20,239 nucleotides of DNA, taken from a virus. A program made the translations under genes and the position numbers. Below are positions 1 through 5,573 of this stretch, one piece after another. Where the stretch lies: the IMG/VR virus record IMGVR_UViG_3300045790_000556, positions 1 to 20,239 of that record; one strand, written 5' to 3'. Each line of letters starts with the position of its first letter. Within the stretch, counting starts at the first letter, position 1. The notes beneath the pieces are model-generated. The model did not search any database, had not been told where the DNA came from, and saw only the letters and a list, made by a program, of their open reading frames with translations.

Positions 1-37
1 CCCCCTTTTCAACTAGGTTTCTATCGCTGCGGTTCAT
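1..37 (-). CDS. Possible start of a gene cut by the left edge
   Basis: An ATG at 37 on the minus strand opens a frame that stays open to the window edge, giving only 12 residues (it begins MNRSDRNLVEKG). It would continue the run of short early genes, because the previous gene ends at 94. No convincing Shine-Dalgarno lies at the right distance. Nearby ATGs at 51 and 65 give frames that stop after 10 and 5 codons. This is a placeholder, and its product cannot be judged. Confidence 0.25.
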   Translation of the reverse strand, partial: MNRSDRNLVEKG

Positions 38-93
38 TGTTTGTGTCAGTCATCTATCTGTTGCCCCTCATACGTTTGGCCCCTTTCGTTCTG

Positions 94-192
94 CTATATG
101 GGGAATGTGACGGCTGCGGTGATCATCACGATTAAAGCGAAGCACAAATACACAAAAAATGCGAGGCCAGTCGTTATTAAAAGATTCAACAT
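94..192 (-). CDS. 32-residue single-span membrane micro-protein
   Basis: The frame starts at ATG 192, which overlaps the stop of the upstream 256-residue gene as TAATG, so translational coupling is likely. The peptide (MLNLLITTGLAFF... ending AAVTFPI) is almost entirely one hydrophobic helix with no charged residue in the core. It is a typical small phage inner-membrane protein. A longer frame starting further upstream at 339 lies inside the 256-residue gene and looks non-coding before residue 50, so I chose the coupled start. The function is unknown. Early phage micro-proteins of this kind often act on host membrane enzymes, but that is only inference. Confidence 0.55.
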   Translation of the reverse strand: MLNLLITTGLAFFVYLCFALIVMITAAVTFPI

Positions 193-962
193 TATGCGAT
201 GCTCACATTTTGGGAAAAGTTGGCCGCGCCGATGCCGTGCGCTACAATGGCGATGGATTTCGCTCTGATGCCGGAGCCTGCGCATAGCCCGCAGCTCTCG
301 CATTGCGTTCGTTTGCCCGCCTCTTTCGATGCCGGGCATAGTATCTCACGACCGACGACCACGTCGTCCACGTCATCGATCACGCGGAACGTCCGGACAT
401 CGCCAGCCCAAAACGTTTCCGCTTGTTCCAGCGTGTCGGCGCTTGCCATTACCATGTCAGGCCTGAAGTCCGCACCCCGAACGCCTGACTGGTGACTATA
501 GCCGGTATGGCCGCTCGCTTTCGTCAATAGAGCCGTCCAGACATAGCTAGGGACGGCGCTTGGGTCGCCATAAGTCCCTAGCCGGACCTTGCGGCCATTT
601 CCCATGCCCACCATGCCTAGAAGGTCTGTGCGGTGCGGGTAGATTCCGTTAATCAGCCCACGCCATACATTCATAGGGCCATGACCTAGCGTGACATAGC
701 AGGAGCGCTTGGCGGCTTGCTTTTTGGCTGGGTCGTCGGTCGGCTCGCCGCGATGCGGGCATGTACCGCAGATCGAATAATCATTGCCGGACTTGCTGGC
801 ATCCAGCGGCGACATGTCAGCACGTAAGATATAGGTCTGGACCATCTTGCCCGTCTTTTTGTTGCGACTATCACCAGTTAGCACGACGACGGTGATGCGC
901 TCGTGATCGATCTGAGATGGGCCATTATAAACAATGTATCCTGTAGGTTTCGACATGCTCAT
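192..962 (-). CDS. Cysteine-rich phage protein of unknown function (256 aa)
   Basis: This is a soluble protein with seven cysteines in two clusters: C65-x2-C68-P...C88-Y near the N terminus, and C209...C221-x2-C224-x2-C227 near the C terminus. Between them lie conserved-looking stretches such as RLGTYGDPSAVP (about 127-138) and MASADTLEQA. The protein resembles a widespread phage family of about 250 residues with a CxxCPxR...CY pattern, which I recall as DUF7227 but cannot confirm. The clustered cysteines suggest a zinc or iron-sulphur site. The CY motif and repeated beta-strand pattern loosely recall phage radical-SAM-like proteins, but no canonical CxxxCxxC is present. The start at ATG 962 (or the second ATG at 956) follows an AAGGGA element. 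It lies downstream of the 77-residue gene and overlaps the 32-residue gene. Its place in the early region suggests a role in host takeover or DNA metabolism. Confidence 0.8.
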   Translation of the reverse strand: MSMSKPTGYIVYNGPSQIDHERITVVVLTGDSRNKKTGKMVQTYILRADMSPLDASKSGNDYSICGTCPHRGEPTDDPAKKQAAKRSCYVTLGHGPMNVWRGLINGIYPHRTDLLGMVGMGNGRKVRLGTYGDPSAVPSYVWTALLTKASGHTGYSHQSGVRGADFRPDMVMASADTLEQAETFWAGDVRTFRVIDDVDDVVVGREILCPASKEAGKRTQCESCGLCAGSGIRAKSIAIVAHGIGAANFSQNVSIA

Positions 963-989
963 GATTGACAGTCCCTTCTGATTAGCAGG

Positions 990-1223
990 TTATTTGATAA
1001 ATTTTAAATGCACGCGCCGCCAGCGCTGGATCGCGTACCGAGCGCCGACCAGTTGGTTGACGCCCTTCGTTGCACATGTCTCCTGGAAATCGGCGCAACT
1101 CAGCAATAGGCCAATGGCTTTTGCCGTGTGCATGGTGCCCGCCAGTATACCGTATCGCGCGGCATGATACGGCCAGTCCGGGCCTTGCGCGTCGGCATCC
1201 TGTCTGCTGTAAATATTCAACAT
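990..1223 (-). CDS. Small early protein, unknown (77 aa)
   Basis: The frame starts at ATG 1223 and overlaps the end of the 95-residue gene (ATGTTGA), consistent with coupled translation. The product is basic, has no membrane segment and no motif I recognise, and its C-terminal third (GARYAIQRWRRVHLKFIK) is helical and arginine-rich. A second frame over the same bases (1248-982) begins inside the upstream gene and has a composition typical of a shadow frame, so I prefer this one. It is one of a string of short genes in what looks like the phage early region, where products are often host inhibitors and poorly conserved. Confidence 0.55.
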   Translation of the reverse strand: MLNIYSRQDADAQGPDWPYHAARYGILAGTMHTAKAIGLLLSCADFQETCATKGVNQLVGARYAIQRWRRVHLKFIK

Positions 1224-1504
1224 GTTCCAAGCCCGTCAAAAAACTCATCGATGTCCGCTAATGCAGGTGATGTCGCCACCTCGCCCAGGATTTCTACCTC
1301 AGCCCACTCGTCGCATGGATGAGCATCGCATACTCCGCGAGCCGCTTGCGTCGCGACGATGTCTGCTTCCTTGGCACCCCTGGCGACCACCAGATCAATG
1401 TAATTATCGCGGTGGTTCGTGAACGCCGTTCTATATACCCAATAGCGCGGCTCGGTTTTAAGTGTAGTCTTACAAGATTTAATATAGTGGTGGAATTTTG
1501 TCAT
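1217..1504 (-). CDS. Small acidic early protein, unknown (95 aa)
   Basis: ATG 1504 is preceded at good distance by a GGGGA element. The first half of the protein is basic and aromatic (MTKFHHYIKSCKTTLK...). The second half is strongly acidic and ends EVATSPALADIDEFFDGLGTC, so the protein is charge-segregated. No domain is recognised. It lies 18 bases after the 65-residue gene and overlaps the next gene by a few bases. An acidic tail is common in small phage anti-host proteins that mimic DNA or bind polymerase, but nothing specific supports that here. Confidence 0.6.
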   Translation of the reverse strand: MTKFHHYIKSCKTTLKTEPRYWVYRTAFTNHRDNYIDLVVARGAKEADIVATQAARGVCDAHPCDEWAEVEILGEVATSPALADIDEFFDGLGTC

Positions 1505-1522
1505 CAGTTGTTCCCCAGTTAA

Positions 1523-1720
1523 TTATACATACAGCCTGATAGCCACGGGATTACAGCGGTAGTATGCGTCTAGCCAGTTGCCCTTGTCCGCCTGTCGAAA
1601 GTCTATCTGAAAACATAGAGACTGGCAAAGCCTCTTAGCTCTTGCGGTTGTCACCTTCCCACAGGCCCAGTCGTATAAAATGGATTCAGCCTGTAGGCGC
1701 GGGATTACAGCGGCATTCAT
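1523..1720 (-). CDS. Small early protein, unknown (65 aa)
   Basis: The start ATG at 1720 overlaps the stop of the preceding 66-residue gene (ATGA), a classic coupling arrangement. The protein is probably helical with an even mix of charges and four cysteines, without a membrane segment or a recognisable motif. It belongs to the cluster of short early genes to the left of the presumed genome-end junction. I assign no function. Confidence 0.55.
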   Translation of the reverse strand: MNAAVIPRLQAESILYDWACGKVTTARAKRLCQSLCFQIDFRQADKGNWLDAYYRCNPVAIRLYV

Positions 1721-1917
1721 GATGCGCGCCCCGCTAAAAAAGCAACGTTTGCGGCATAGAGGCGTTTGCGACGCTTGCTTTCACGCCAGGCTGCTTTTTC
1801 TTCACTCATGCGAGTCCACCTTCGGTCCTGAATATACATCACGATTCCTGTGATGATGCTTGCGGGGCCAAGGAGCAGCAGGGCGAACTGTAGAGCTGCG
1901 GTGTGTATCGGGTCCAT
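1717..1917 (-). CDS. Small membrane-anchored early protein (66 aa)
   Basis: I place the start at ATG 1917 because an AGGAG Shine-Dalgarno lies 8 bases upstream. The frame is open further (to 2082), but the extra 55 residues have no such signal and look non-coding. The product has one N-terminal transmembrane helix (about residues 7-28, TAALQFALLLLGPASIITG) followed by a short, strongly basic helical tail (RRWTRMSEEK...RESKRRKR). It is probably an inner-membrane protein with a cytoplasmic basic tail. It is the first gene after the 375-base gene-free stretch, so it probably opens the early operon. Confidence 0.65.
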   Translation of the reverse strand: MDPIHTAALQFALLLLGPASIITGIVMYIQDRRWTRMSEEKAAWRESKRRKRLYAANVAFLAGRAS

Positions 1918-1935
1918 TTGGGTAACTCCTGTTAG

Positions 1936-1964
1936 GTGTATATGTAGTGAGACAGTACATACAC
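1936..1964 (-). promoter_or_regulatory. Imperfect dyad just upstream of first early gene
   Basis: On the plus strand the arms are GTGTATATGTA (1936-1946) and TACATACAC (1956-1964), separated by 9 bases. They are inverted copies that differ by a 2-base insertion. The element ends a few bases before the AGGAG of the 66-residue gene. It could be an operator or an mRNA 5' hairpin. On the minus strand it also contains CTCACTA, which matches the core of T7-type RNA-polymerase promoters, but the rest of that consensus is absent. Confidence 0.3.
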
Positions 1965-2172
1965 ACTTACCGCTGTGCAAGATGTAAAATGCAAGGCCAC
2001 GCAAAAAAGACGGGGAGGAAGAGGAAGGAGCCGACACGAAAGACAAACACCACTGATCGCTGCGGACATCGGCTATGTACATTGTCTAAATATGCAGGAT
2101 TGGCTCAAACGCTGGGTATTTGAGGCTTACTGTGAATGTCCATGTGTTTCGGAGGCCTTAGAGGGTGCCCCA

Positions 2173-2224
2173 CCCCCCTCTTGCTGCGTTTTCCAGAGGG
2201 TATACGAAGGGGGGCAGAGGGGGG
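2173..2224. repeat. GC-rich inverted repeat with G-runs
   Basis: CCCCCCTCT (2173-2181) is an exact reverse complement of AGAGGGGGG (2216-2224), with a loop of 34 bases that itself contains further G-runs. It lies in the gene-free stretch between late and early genes. It could form a stem in DNA or RNA, and the G-runs could support a quadruplex on the plus strand. Confidence 0.5.
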
Positions 2225-2236
2225 GCCAGGAAGGTG

Positions 2237-2273
2237 CCGCGTATAAAATAAGGGTTTCAGATTTTTCTGTAGA
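2237..2273 (-). promoter_or_regulatory. Candidate sigma-70-type early promoter
   Basis: On the minus strand TCTACA (-35-like, 2273-2268) and TATTTT (-10-like, 2250-2245) are separated by 17 bases. Together they match 8 of 12 consensus positions. It faces the short early genes and lies in the gene-free stretch where host-type early promoters would be expected. An exact TTGACA at 2296-2291 lies further upstream but lacks a good -10 partner. This is a weak prediction from pattern only. Confidence 0.25.
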
Positions 2274-2292
2274 AATCCATCAGTACCCCGTG

Positions 2293-2598
2293 TCAACCTA
2301 CAGATATTCTGAAGACACCTCCAAGTATCATCACGAGTGCCGCTGAGTTAACTACAAGCAACGCTCTGTCATGCCATTTGTACCCTACCCAGGCCCACCC
2401 AGCAGCACCAATAGCTGTCAGAGACATGTCCAGTACCTGGAACCCTCCAGAAGACCTAGCAGCAACACCAATTAACAGGAGACTAGTAGCTACCCACTTG
2501 ATCACCCACGTAGCCCCGTGCCCAGGAGTAACCTTAGTTTTAGAACAGTGGACACCAGTAGAGCCCTGGTTATTATTATTGTTGTTAATGATAATCAT
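2293..2598 (-). CDS. Small multi-span membrane protein downstream of terL (101 aa)
   Basis: After a low-complexity start (MIIINNNNNNQG) and a polar stretch, the protein has about three hydrophobic helices: WVIKWVATSLLLIGVA (about 31-46), a middle helix with SLTAIGAAGWAWVGY, and LLVVNSAALVMILGGV near the end. KWHDRAL links the last two. The pattern resembles small membrane proteins seen in marine phages. I recall similar sequences but cannot name a function. It is the only gene between TerL and the gene-free junction, the place of T7 gp19.5, but it is twice as long and not obviously homologous. The AAAGGA before the ATG is almost touching it, which is a poor spacing, so initiation may be weak or the start may differ. 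Confidence 0.7.
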   Translation of the reverse strand: MIIINNNNNNQGSTGVHCSKTKVTPGHGATWVIKWVATSLLLIGVAARSSGGFQVLDMSLTAIGAAGWAWVGYKWHDRALLVVNSAALVMILGGVFRISVG

Positions 2599-2629
2599 TC
2601 CTTTAGTACACTGTAGTCAACTAAAGTAA

Positions 2630-2699
2630 CCCTTAGTAAGGGTAACCTTAGGTACAACCGGAGGGGGACAGTTGTGTTAACCTAAGGTTACCCTAAGGG
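2630..2699. repeat. Nested inverted repeat downstream of terL (CCTTAGG cluster)
   Basis: GGGTAACCTTAGG (2640-2652) is a perfect 13-base inverted copy of CCTAAGGTTACCC (2681-2693). It is extended inward by ACAAC (2654-2658) and GTTGT (2671-2675), and outward by CCCTTA (2630-2635) and TAAGGG (2694-2699). Together this could fold into a long interrupted stem-loop of about 24 pairs. The neighbourhood repeats short CCTTTAG, CTAAAG, CCTTAG, CCTAAGG and CCCTAAGGGG motifs. The element occupies the space between TerL and the last late gene, near the presumed genome end. There is no T-run, so it is not a classical terminator. An RNA-processing site or a packaging/replication-end structure fits better. 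Confidence 0.75.
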
Positions 2700-2720
2700 G
2701 AGGTAACAGGAGTTAACCCC

Positions 2721-2738
2721 CCATACCTTCTAGTATGG
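2721..2738 (-). other. Short hairpin directly after terL
   Basis: CCATAC and GTATGG form a 6-bp stem with a 6-base loop, starting 7 bases after the TerL stop codon. No run of T follows on either strand, so it is not a standard intrinsic terminator. It may protect the mRNA 3' end or pause transcription. Confidence 0.35.
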
Positions 2739-2745
2739 CTGCAAA

Positions 2746-4521
2746 CTAATTCATCCAAACCATGGGCCTGGTATTGTCATGCTGTCTTCTGTTCATCCTT
2801 GGGTTTCTAACAGCATCAGCAAAGTCATCCAGATCAGCCTGTAACGCCTTATCTCGTTCCTCTGTTATACCAAAGGATGCATCTCTGGCCATCTGCTCAA
2901 CCCAGTAGCCCACAGCCATAGACAATGCGTCTAGCCTATCGTCATGCCTGAGGGCTCCTCGTTCGTAAGTCACCCTGGTCATCTGGTAGATCAGTTGTTT
3001 ACTGAGTCTGACAGCTTGGTCGTACTTCTGGGCACTCTGGTAGTCCTCTTCGACTACACCGGGATCAATTACCAGTTTATGTCGGGCTACTACTGGCTCA
3101 AGAGTGTCTATAATTCTCTTCTCTTTCTGCTGACTGTGTCTGACCTCTTCGATCATCACCCTGTGTATCTTGTTCATGACAGGCATCAGCAGCTTGGTAT
3201 ACATCCCGTCACCGAAGTTACTTTCGACAATGACCTCGTTTACCAAGTGCTTTTTAGCTATCTCAGCAAGCCTCTTGAGAGTGTCATCATCATACCCCCC
3301 TTTAAGCCCTCCACAGGCTGTGACAAAGAGATACCCATTGAGCATCTTGACCACTGCATACCCTGTCTCATCTGCGCCTCTACCTGAGGGATCGATGGCC
3401 ATCACCGCACCTGAGTATTCCGACACATGCTCCCTGTCTATGTGCATGGGGGCGTACATGTAGTCCCCGTTCATCGCCGTATTTGGGAGAGTATTCATAC
3501 GTCTGTCTTCATCTGGCCCCCAAGCAATCTTCATGGGAGCCAGGGTTTTGTCACAAGCCATGAATATCAGGTCTCTGACTTTTAGAGGGTATCTCTCAAC
3601 GTCACTAAGCTGCGTATTCAGCATGAACTGTAGACTGAACCCTGCTTTTCCGTAAGACGCCTTTCGTTCCATCAAGTCTTCAATGTCAAACCTGAGGGGA
3701 TCAGTGGGATCACCTGCGTCTACAGGCAGCTCACGTATGAAGTCAGACAGCATACTCCCATACTGATCAGCCTCCTTTGCGCTTGGCTTTAACGCTGGCC
3801 AAATTCTCAGGTCATATCCGCGATCTGCTAACGCCTGATACAAGCTGTCCTCTGTCTGCGGGGTTCCCAGATAGATTATGCGCCCACCAGGTGACAGCAC
3901 AGCATCAAACTCTTTGACCTGTTCAGACAGCTTGTCCCTCATCTGCTGAGTAGCTGAGTTATTAGGCACCTCAACGTCATCTGCAATAATTAGGTCACCG
4001 CGACTGCCTGTAAGCTGCCCTGTGATCCCCACAGATTTCACTGAGGGAGCGTGGGCTGCTCTAGCAGGGCCAACATCAAAAGCAATCTTAGAGCTTCTTT
4101 GTTCTTCTTTAGGCTTTAGGTGCCTCAGGAATGGAACTTCTGATATAAGTCTAAGAGTAAACGTCGAAAACGCATCCGCCCGCTCCTTAGATGCACTAAC
4201 AACGAGTATTTTCGTATCAGGGTCTCTGTAAAGTTGCCAGAGCGTAAATGCGGAGGTAATCCACGATTTACCGACTCCACGAAATGCCTGTACGCAAGAT
4301 CGCTTTGGGCCGTGTTGTAAATAGGATGCAATATTGTACTGTACCGAAGTTGGAGGAGGTAATGTTAAGTGTTTCCATATTAAGAACAGGAATTTTCTAA
4401 AATCATCTGATATGGCGTCTTCAGAGCGTCCCTGAGTGTCCTTAGAGACACTATTGGCTATGGTCGCCTCCGAAACACCCTTGTTGCTCTGTACGGGCTT
4501 CTTAGTGGCTTTATTGGGCAT
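2746..4521 (-). CDS. terL: Terminase large subunit (T7 gp19-like)
   Basis: This is the packaging motor, which drives DNA into the procapsid with ATP and cuts concatemers. At 591 residues it matches T7 gp19 (586). The ATPase domain shows Walker A at 80-87 (FRGVGKSW), Walker B at 177-183 (LIIADDVE, with D181/D182 and E184 as acidic residues) and a coupling motif IIYLGTP at about 216-222. The C-terminal RNase-H-like nuclease shows the metal-binding acids in AIDPSGRGADETGYA (about 370-385), VIVESNFGDG (about 430-440) and DDRLDALSMAVGYW (about 526-540). It follows TerS with an 8-base gap and is the last large late gene. No frameshift is seen. Assignment rests on these motifs plus position, and I am confident. 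Confidence 0.97.
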   Translation of the reverse strand: MPNKATKKPVQSNKGVSEATIANSVSKDTQGRSEDAISDDFRKFLFLIWKHLTLPPPTSVQYNIASYLQHGPKRSCVQAFRGVGKSWITSAFTLWQLYRDPDTKILVVSASKERADAFSTFTLRLISEVPFLRHLKPKEEQRSSKIAFDVGPARAAHAPSVKSVGITGQLTGSRGDLIIADDVEVPNNSATQQMRDKLSEQVKEFDAVLSPGGRIIYLGTPQTEDSLYQALADRGYDLRIWPALKPSAKEADQYGSMLSDFIRELPVDAGDPTDPLRFDIEDLMERKASYGKAGFSLQFMLNTQLSDVERYPLKVRDLIFMACDKTLAPMKIAWGPDEDRRMNTLPNTAMNGDYMYAPMHIDREHVSEYSGAVMAIDPSGRGADETGYAVVKMLNGYLFVTACGGLKGGYDDDTLKRLAEIAKKHLVNEVIVESNFGDGMYTKLLMPVMNKIHRVMIEEVRHSQQKEKRIIDTLEPVVARHKLVIDPGVVEEDYQSAQKYDQAVRLSKQLIYQMTRVTYERGALRHDDRLDALSMAVGYWVEQMARDASFGITEERDKALQADLDDFADAVRNPRMNRRQHDNTRPMVWMN

Positions 4522-4529
4522 TTTAATCT

Positions 4530-4745
4530 TTAATGTAGTTTCTCATCGTCGAACATGGGCAAAGAGTCTACTAAATGAGCCAATGGGCTGTTTTCAGTCA
4601 TCTGTGCTTCAATATTATTGTCTTTTAAAAACTTAACGGCGACAGAAAGCTCTTGGCTCGTGGCTTCCCCGCTTTGTACCCTTCGGAGTAAGTCTGTCGC
4701 CACTTCACTGTGTAAGTTTGCTAGTAAATCTTCTGGAGTTTTCAT
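4530..4745 (-). CDS. terS: Terminase small subunit (T7 gp18-like)
   Basis: This 71-residue helical protein lies immediately upstream of TerL and overlaps the preceding gene by ATGA. Its core (DLLRRVQSGEATSQELSVAV, then KFLKDNNIEAQ) is the pattern of small terminases of T7-like phages, in which a short helix pair is followed by FLKDNxI and an acidic tail. The C-terminal MFDDEKLH is likely the segment that contacts TerL. Small terminases form rings that recognise viral DNA and regulate TerL. It is somewhat shorter than T7 gp18 (89 residues), which is usual for marine relatives. Confidence 0.88.
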   Translation of the reverse strand: MKTPEDLLANLHSEVATDLLRRVQSGEATSQELSVAVKFLKDNNIEAQMTENSPLAHLVDSLPMFDDEKLH

Positions 4746-4960
4746 ATTCCCAGTTTACTCCTAAAAGTGTCTATTTCATCGGAAGTCATTTTAAACCTTT
4801 CTCTAAGCCCTCCATACTTCTTTAAAGTTACGGAGTACTCATCGTACAGATTTGATTTTTCTGGATACGATACTGTTAAGTGTGTCCAGTTATGGTGTCC
4901 CATGTAAGCTTTGAGTAACTTTAATTCTCTTTTATTTAGAGTTATAAAGTCTTCGCTCAC
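4742..4960 (-). CDS. Small conserved-looking unknown protein (72 aa)
   Basis: A basic, soluble, mostly helical protein starting MSEDFITLNKRELKLLKAYM and ending in EIDTFRSKLGI. It overlaps the holin gene at its start and TerS at its stop, each by 4 bases. No signal peptide, membrane helix or known motif is seen. It sits where T7 has no equivalent between holin and TerS. The tyrosine/lysine-rich middle might bind DNA, but I have no specific evidence. A packaging or lysis accessory role is suggested only by location. Confidence 0.7.
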   Translation of the reverse strand: MSEDFITLNKRELKLLKAYMGHHNWTHLTVSYPEKSNLYDEYSVTLKKYGGLRERFKMTSDEIDTFRSKLGI

Positions 4961-5367
4961 TTACTTCCTCTCATGTTTTCTCTAGACACTCCCTTGGTCT
5001 TTTCTAGTGACCGCATTCCACCAAGACCCAAAAGTGCCATAATTAGTCCAGTGAGTTCCTCAGTCTGAAGCGTCGGCAGTGTCACCATGGGATACCAAAC
5101 GATCAGCGCCCAAGATGTAATTGGCGCGAGAATGTATTGCCACGCTAATGCAAAGGCGCATATCCACATTATAGCGGGCCTAGAGCCGCTTACAAAAATG
5201 GAGGGGTGTTTCGCTTGTTCTATATTTGCCTGTGCCTGTAGCGCATCTAGGCTTATTAATTGTGTCCTGAGTTCTGCATCTAGTTTTGTCTTTAGGTCTT
5301 TATCTTCGACAAACTTATCTAAGATTTTACCTGTGACACCTATGACACTTTCCGCAATACCAAGCAT
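4957..5367 (-). CDS. Holin, 3-TM superfamily
   Basis: This 136-residue protein has an N-terminal amphipathic and charged helix (about 1-55, rich in K/D/E with QAQANIEQAKHPSIF). Hydrophobic helices follow at about 66-92 (PAIMWICAFALAWQYIL...) and about 105-122 (ELTGLIMALLGLGGMR). It ends with a short charged tail (EKTKGVSREN). The SGSRPxxxW motif before the first span and the GLGGMRSLEK end are typical of the phage 3TM holin superfamily. It would form inner-membrane lesions that trigger lysis and release the endolysin. It corresponds to the T7 gp17.5 position, before TerS. The start overlaps the upstream stop as TAATG. No endolysin gene is adjacent. Confidence 0.87.
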   Translation of the reverse strand: MLGIAESVIGVTGKILDKFVEDKDLKTKLDAELRTQLISLDALQAQANIEQAKHPSIFVSGSRPAIMWICAFALAWQYILAPITSWALIVWYPMVTLPTLQTEELTGLIMALLGLGGMRSLEKTKGVSRENMRGSK

Positions 5368-5573
5368 TATGTTGATACTCTTTTATTAAACATTAAAGGA
5401 AAACAACTTCCGTCCCAAGATACAAATTCACCTTTCTTTTGACGGACATTCATATTCATCATTATAATCTCTGGAGAAGGGCACCCACCATTTACTAAAG
5501 TTTTTTCAAATGTAAATGATCCATCTGTGTGCATTAACACAAGAATAAGGAGAAACTTTTGAATAATTGGCAT
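5367..5573 (-). CDS. Small exported or membrane-associated protein (68 aa)
   Basis: The N terminus (MPIIQKFLLILVLMHTDG) looks like a signal peptide or a short membrane anchor. The remainder is polar with two cysteines and ends FVSWDGSCFPLMFNKRVST. No lipobox follows the hydrophobic stretch, so a lipoprotein o-spanin is not supported. It is coupled by TAATG to both neighbours, the membrane/coiled-coil gene upstream and the holin downstream. This places it in the lysis cassette. A periplasmic role in lysis is a reasonable guess, but I do not recognise the family. Confidence 0.65.
   Translation of the reverse strand: MPIIQKFLLILVLMHTDGSFTFEKTLVNGGCPSPEIIMMNMNVRQKKGEFVSWDGSCFPLMFNKRVST

Larger units (their letters stand above)
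1918..2292. other. Gene-free stretch: probable genome-end junction and early control region
   Basis: No credible gene covers these 375 bases, although frames are open across parts of it on both strands. It holds G/C homopolymer runs (for example 2208-2225), a 9-bp inverted repeat at 2173-2224, an imperfect dyad at 1936-1964 just upstream of the first early ribosome binding site, and a candidate sigma-70-type promoter. Composition and gene style change across it: late packaging genes lie to the right and very short early-type genes to the left. By analogy with T7, the terminal repeat joined in a concatemer and the early promoters would fall about here. The exact terminal repeat cannot be delimited from one copy. 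Confidence 0.45.

Noticed and set aside
982-1248. 88-codon alternative frame over the 77-residue gene
   Set aside because: Starts within the 95-residue gene and has shadow-like composition; the 1223-990 frame begins at a coupled start.
1484-1494. CACTATA on the minus strand considered as a phage-polymerase promoter
   Set aside because: It lies inside the 95-residue gene, encodes part of HHYIK, and lacks the rest of any promoter consensus.
2105-2296. 63-codon minus-strand frame beginning with TTG at the end of the 101-residue gene
   Set aside because: Composition (P, R, K rich, G-run derived) looks non-coding and there is no ribosome site. The TTG overlap with the upstream stop is the only point in its favour.
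1975-2346. 123-codon plus-strand frame across the gene-free stretch
   Set aside because: Opposite to all genes, overlaps the 101-residue gene, and reads as G-run derived low-quality peptide.
2721-2738. Hairpin after terL considered as an intrinsic terminator
   Set aside because: No T-run follows the stem on either strand; kept only as a hairpin.
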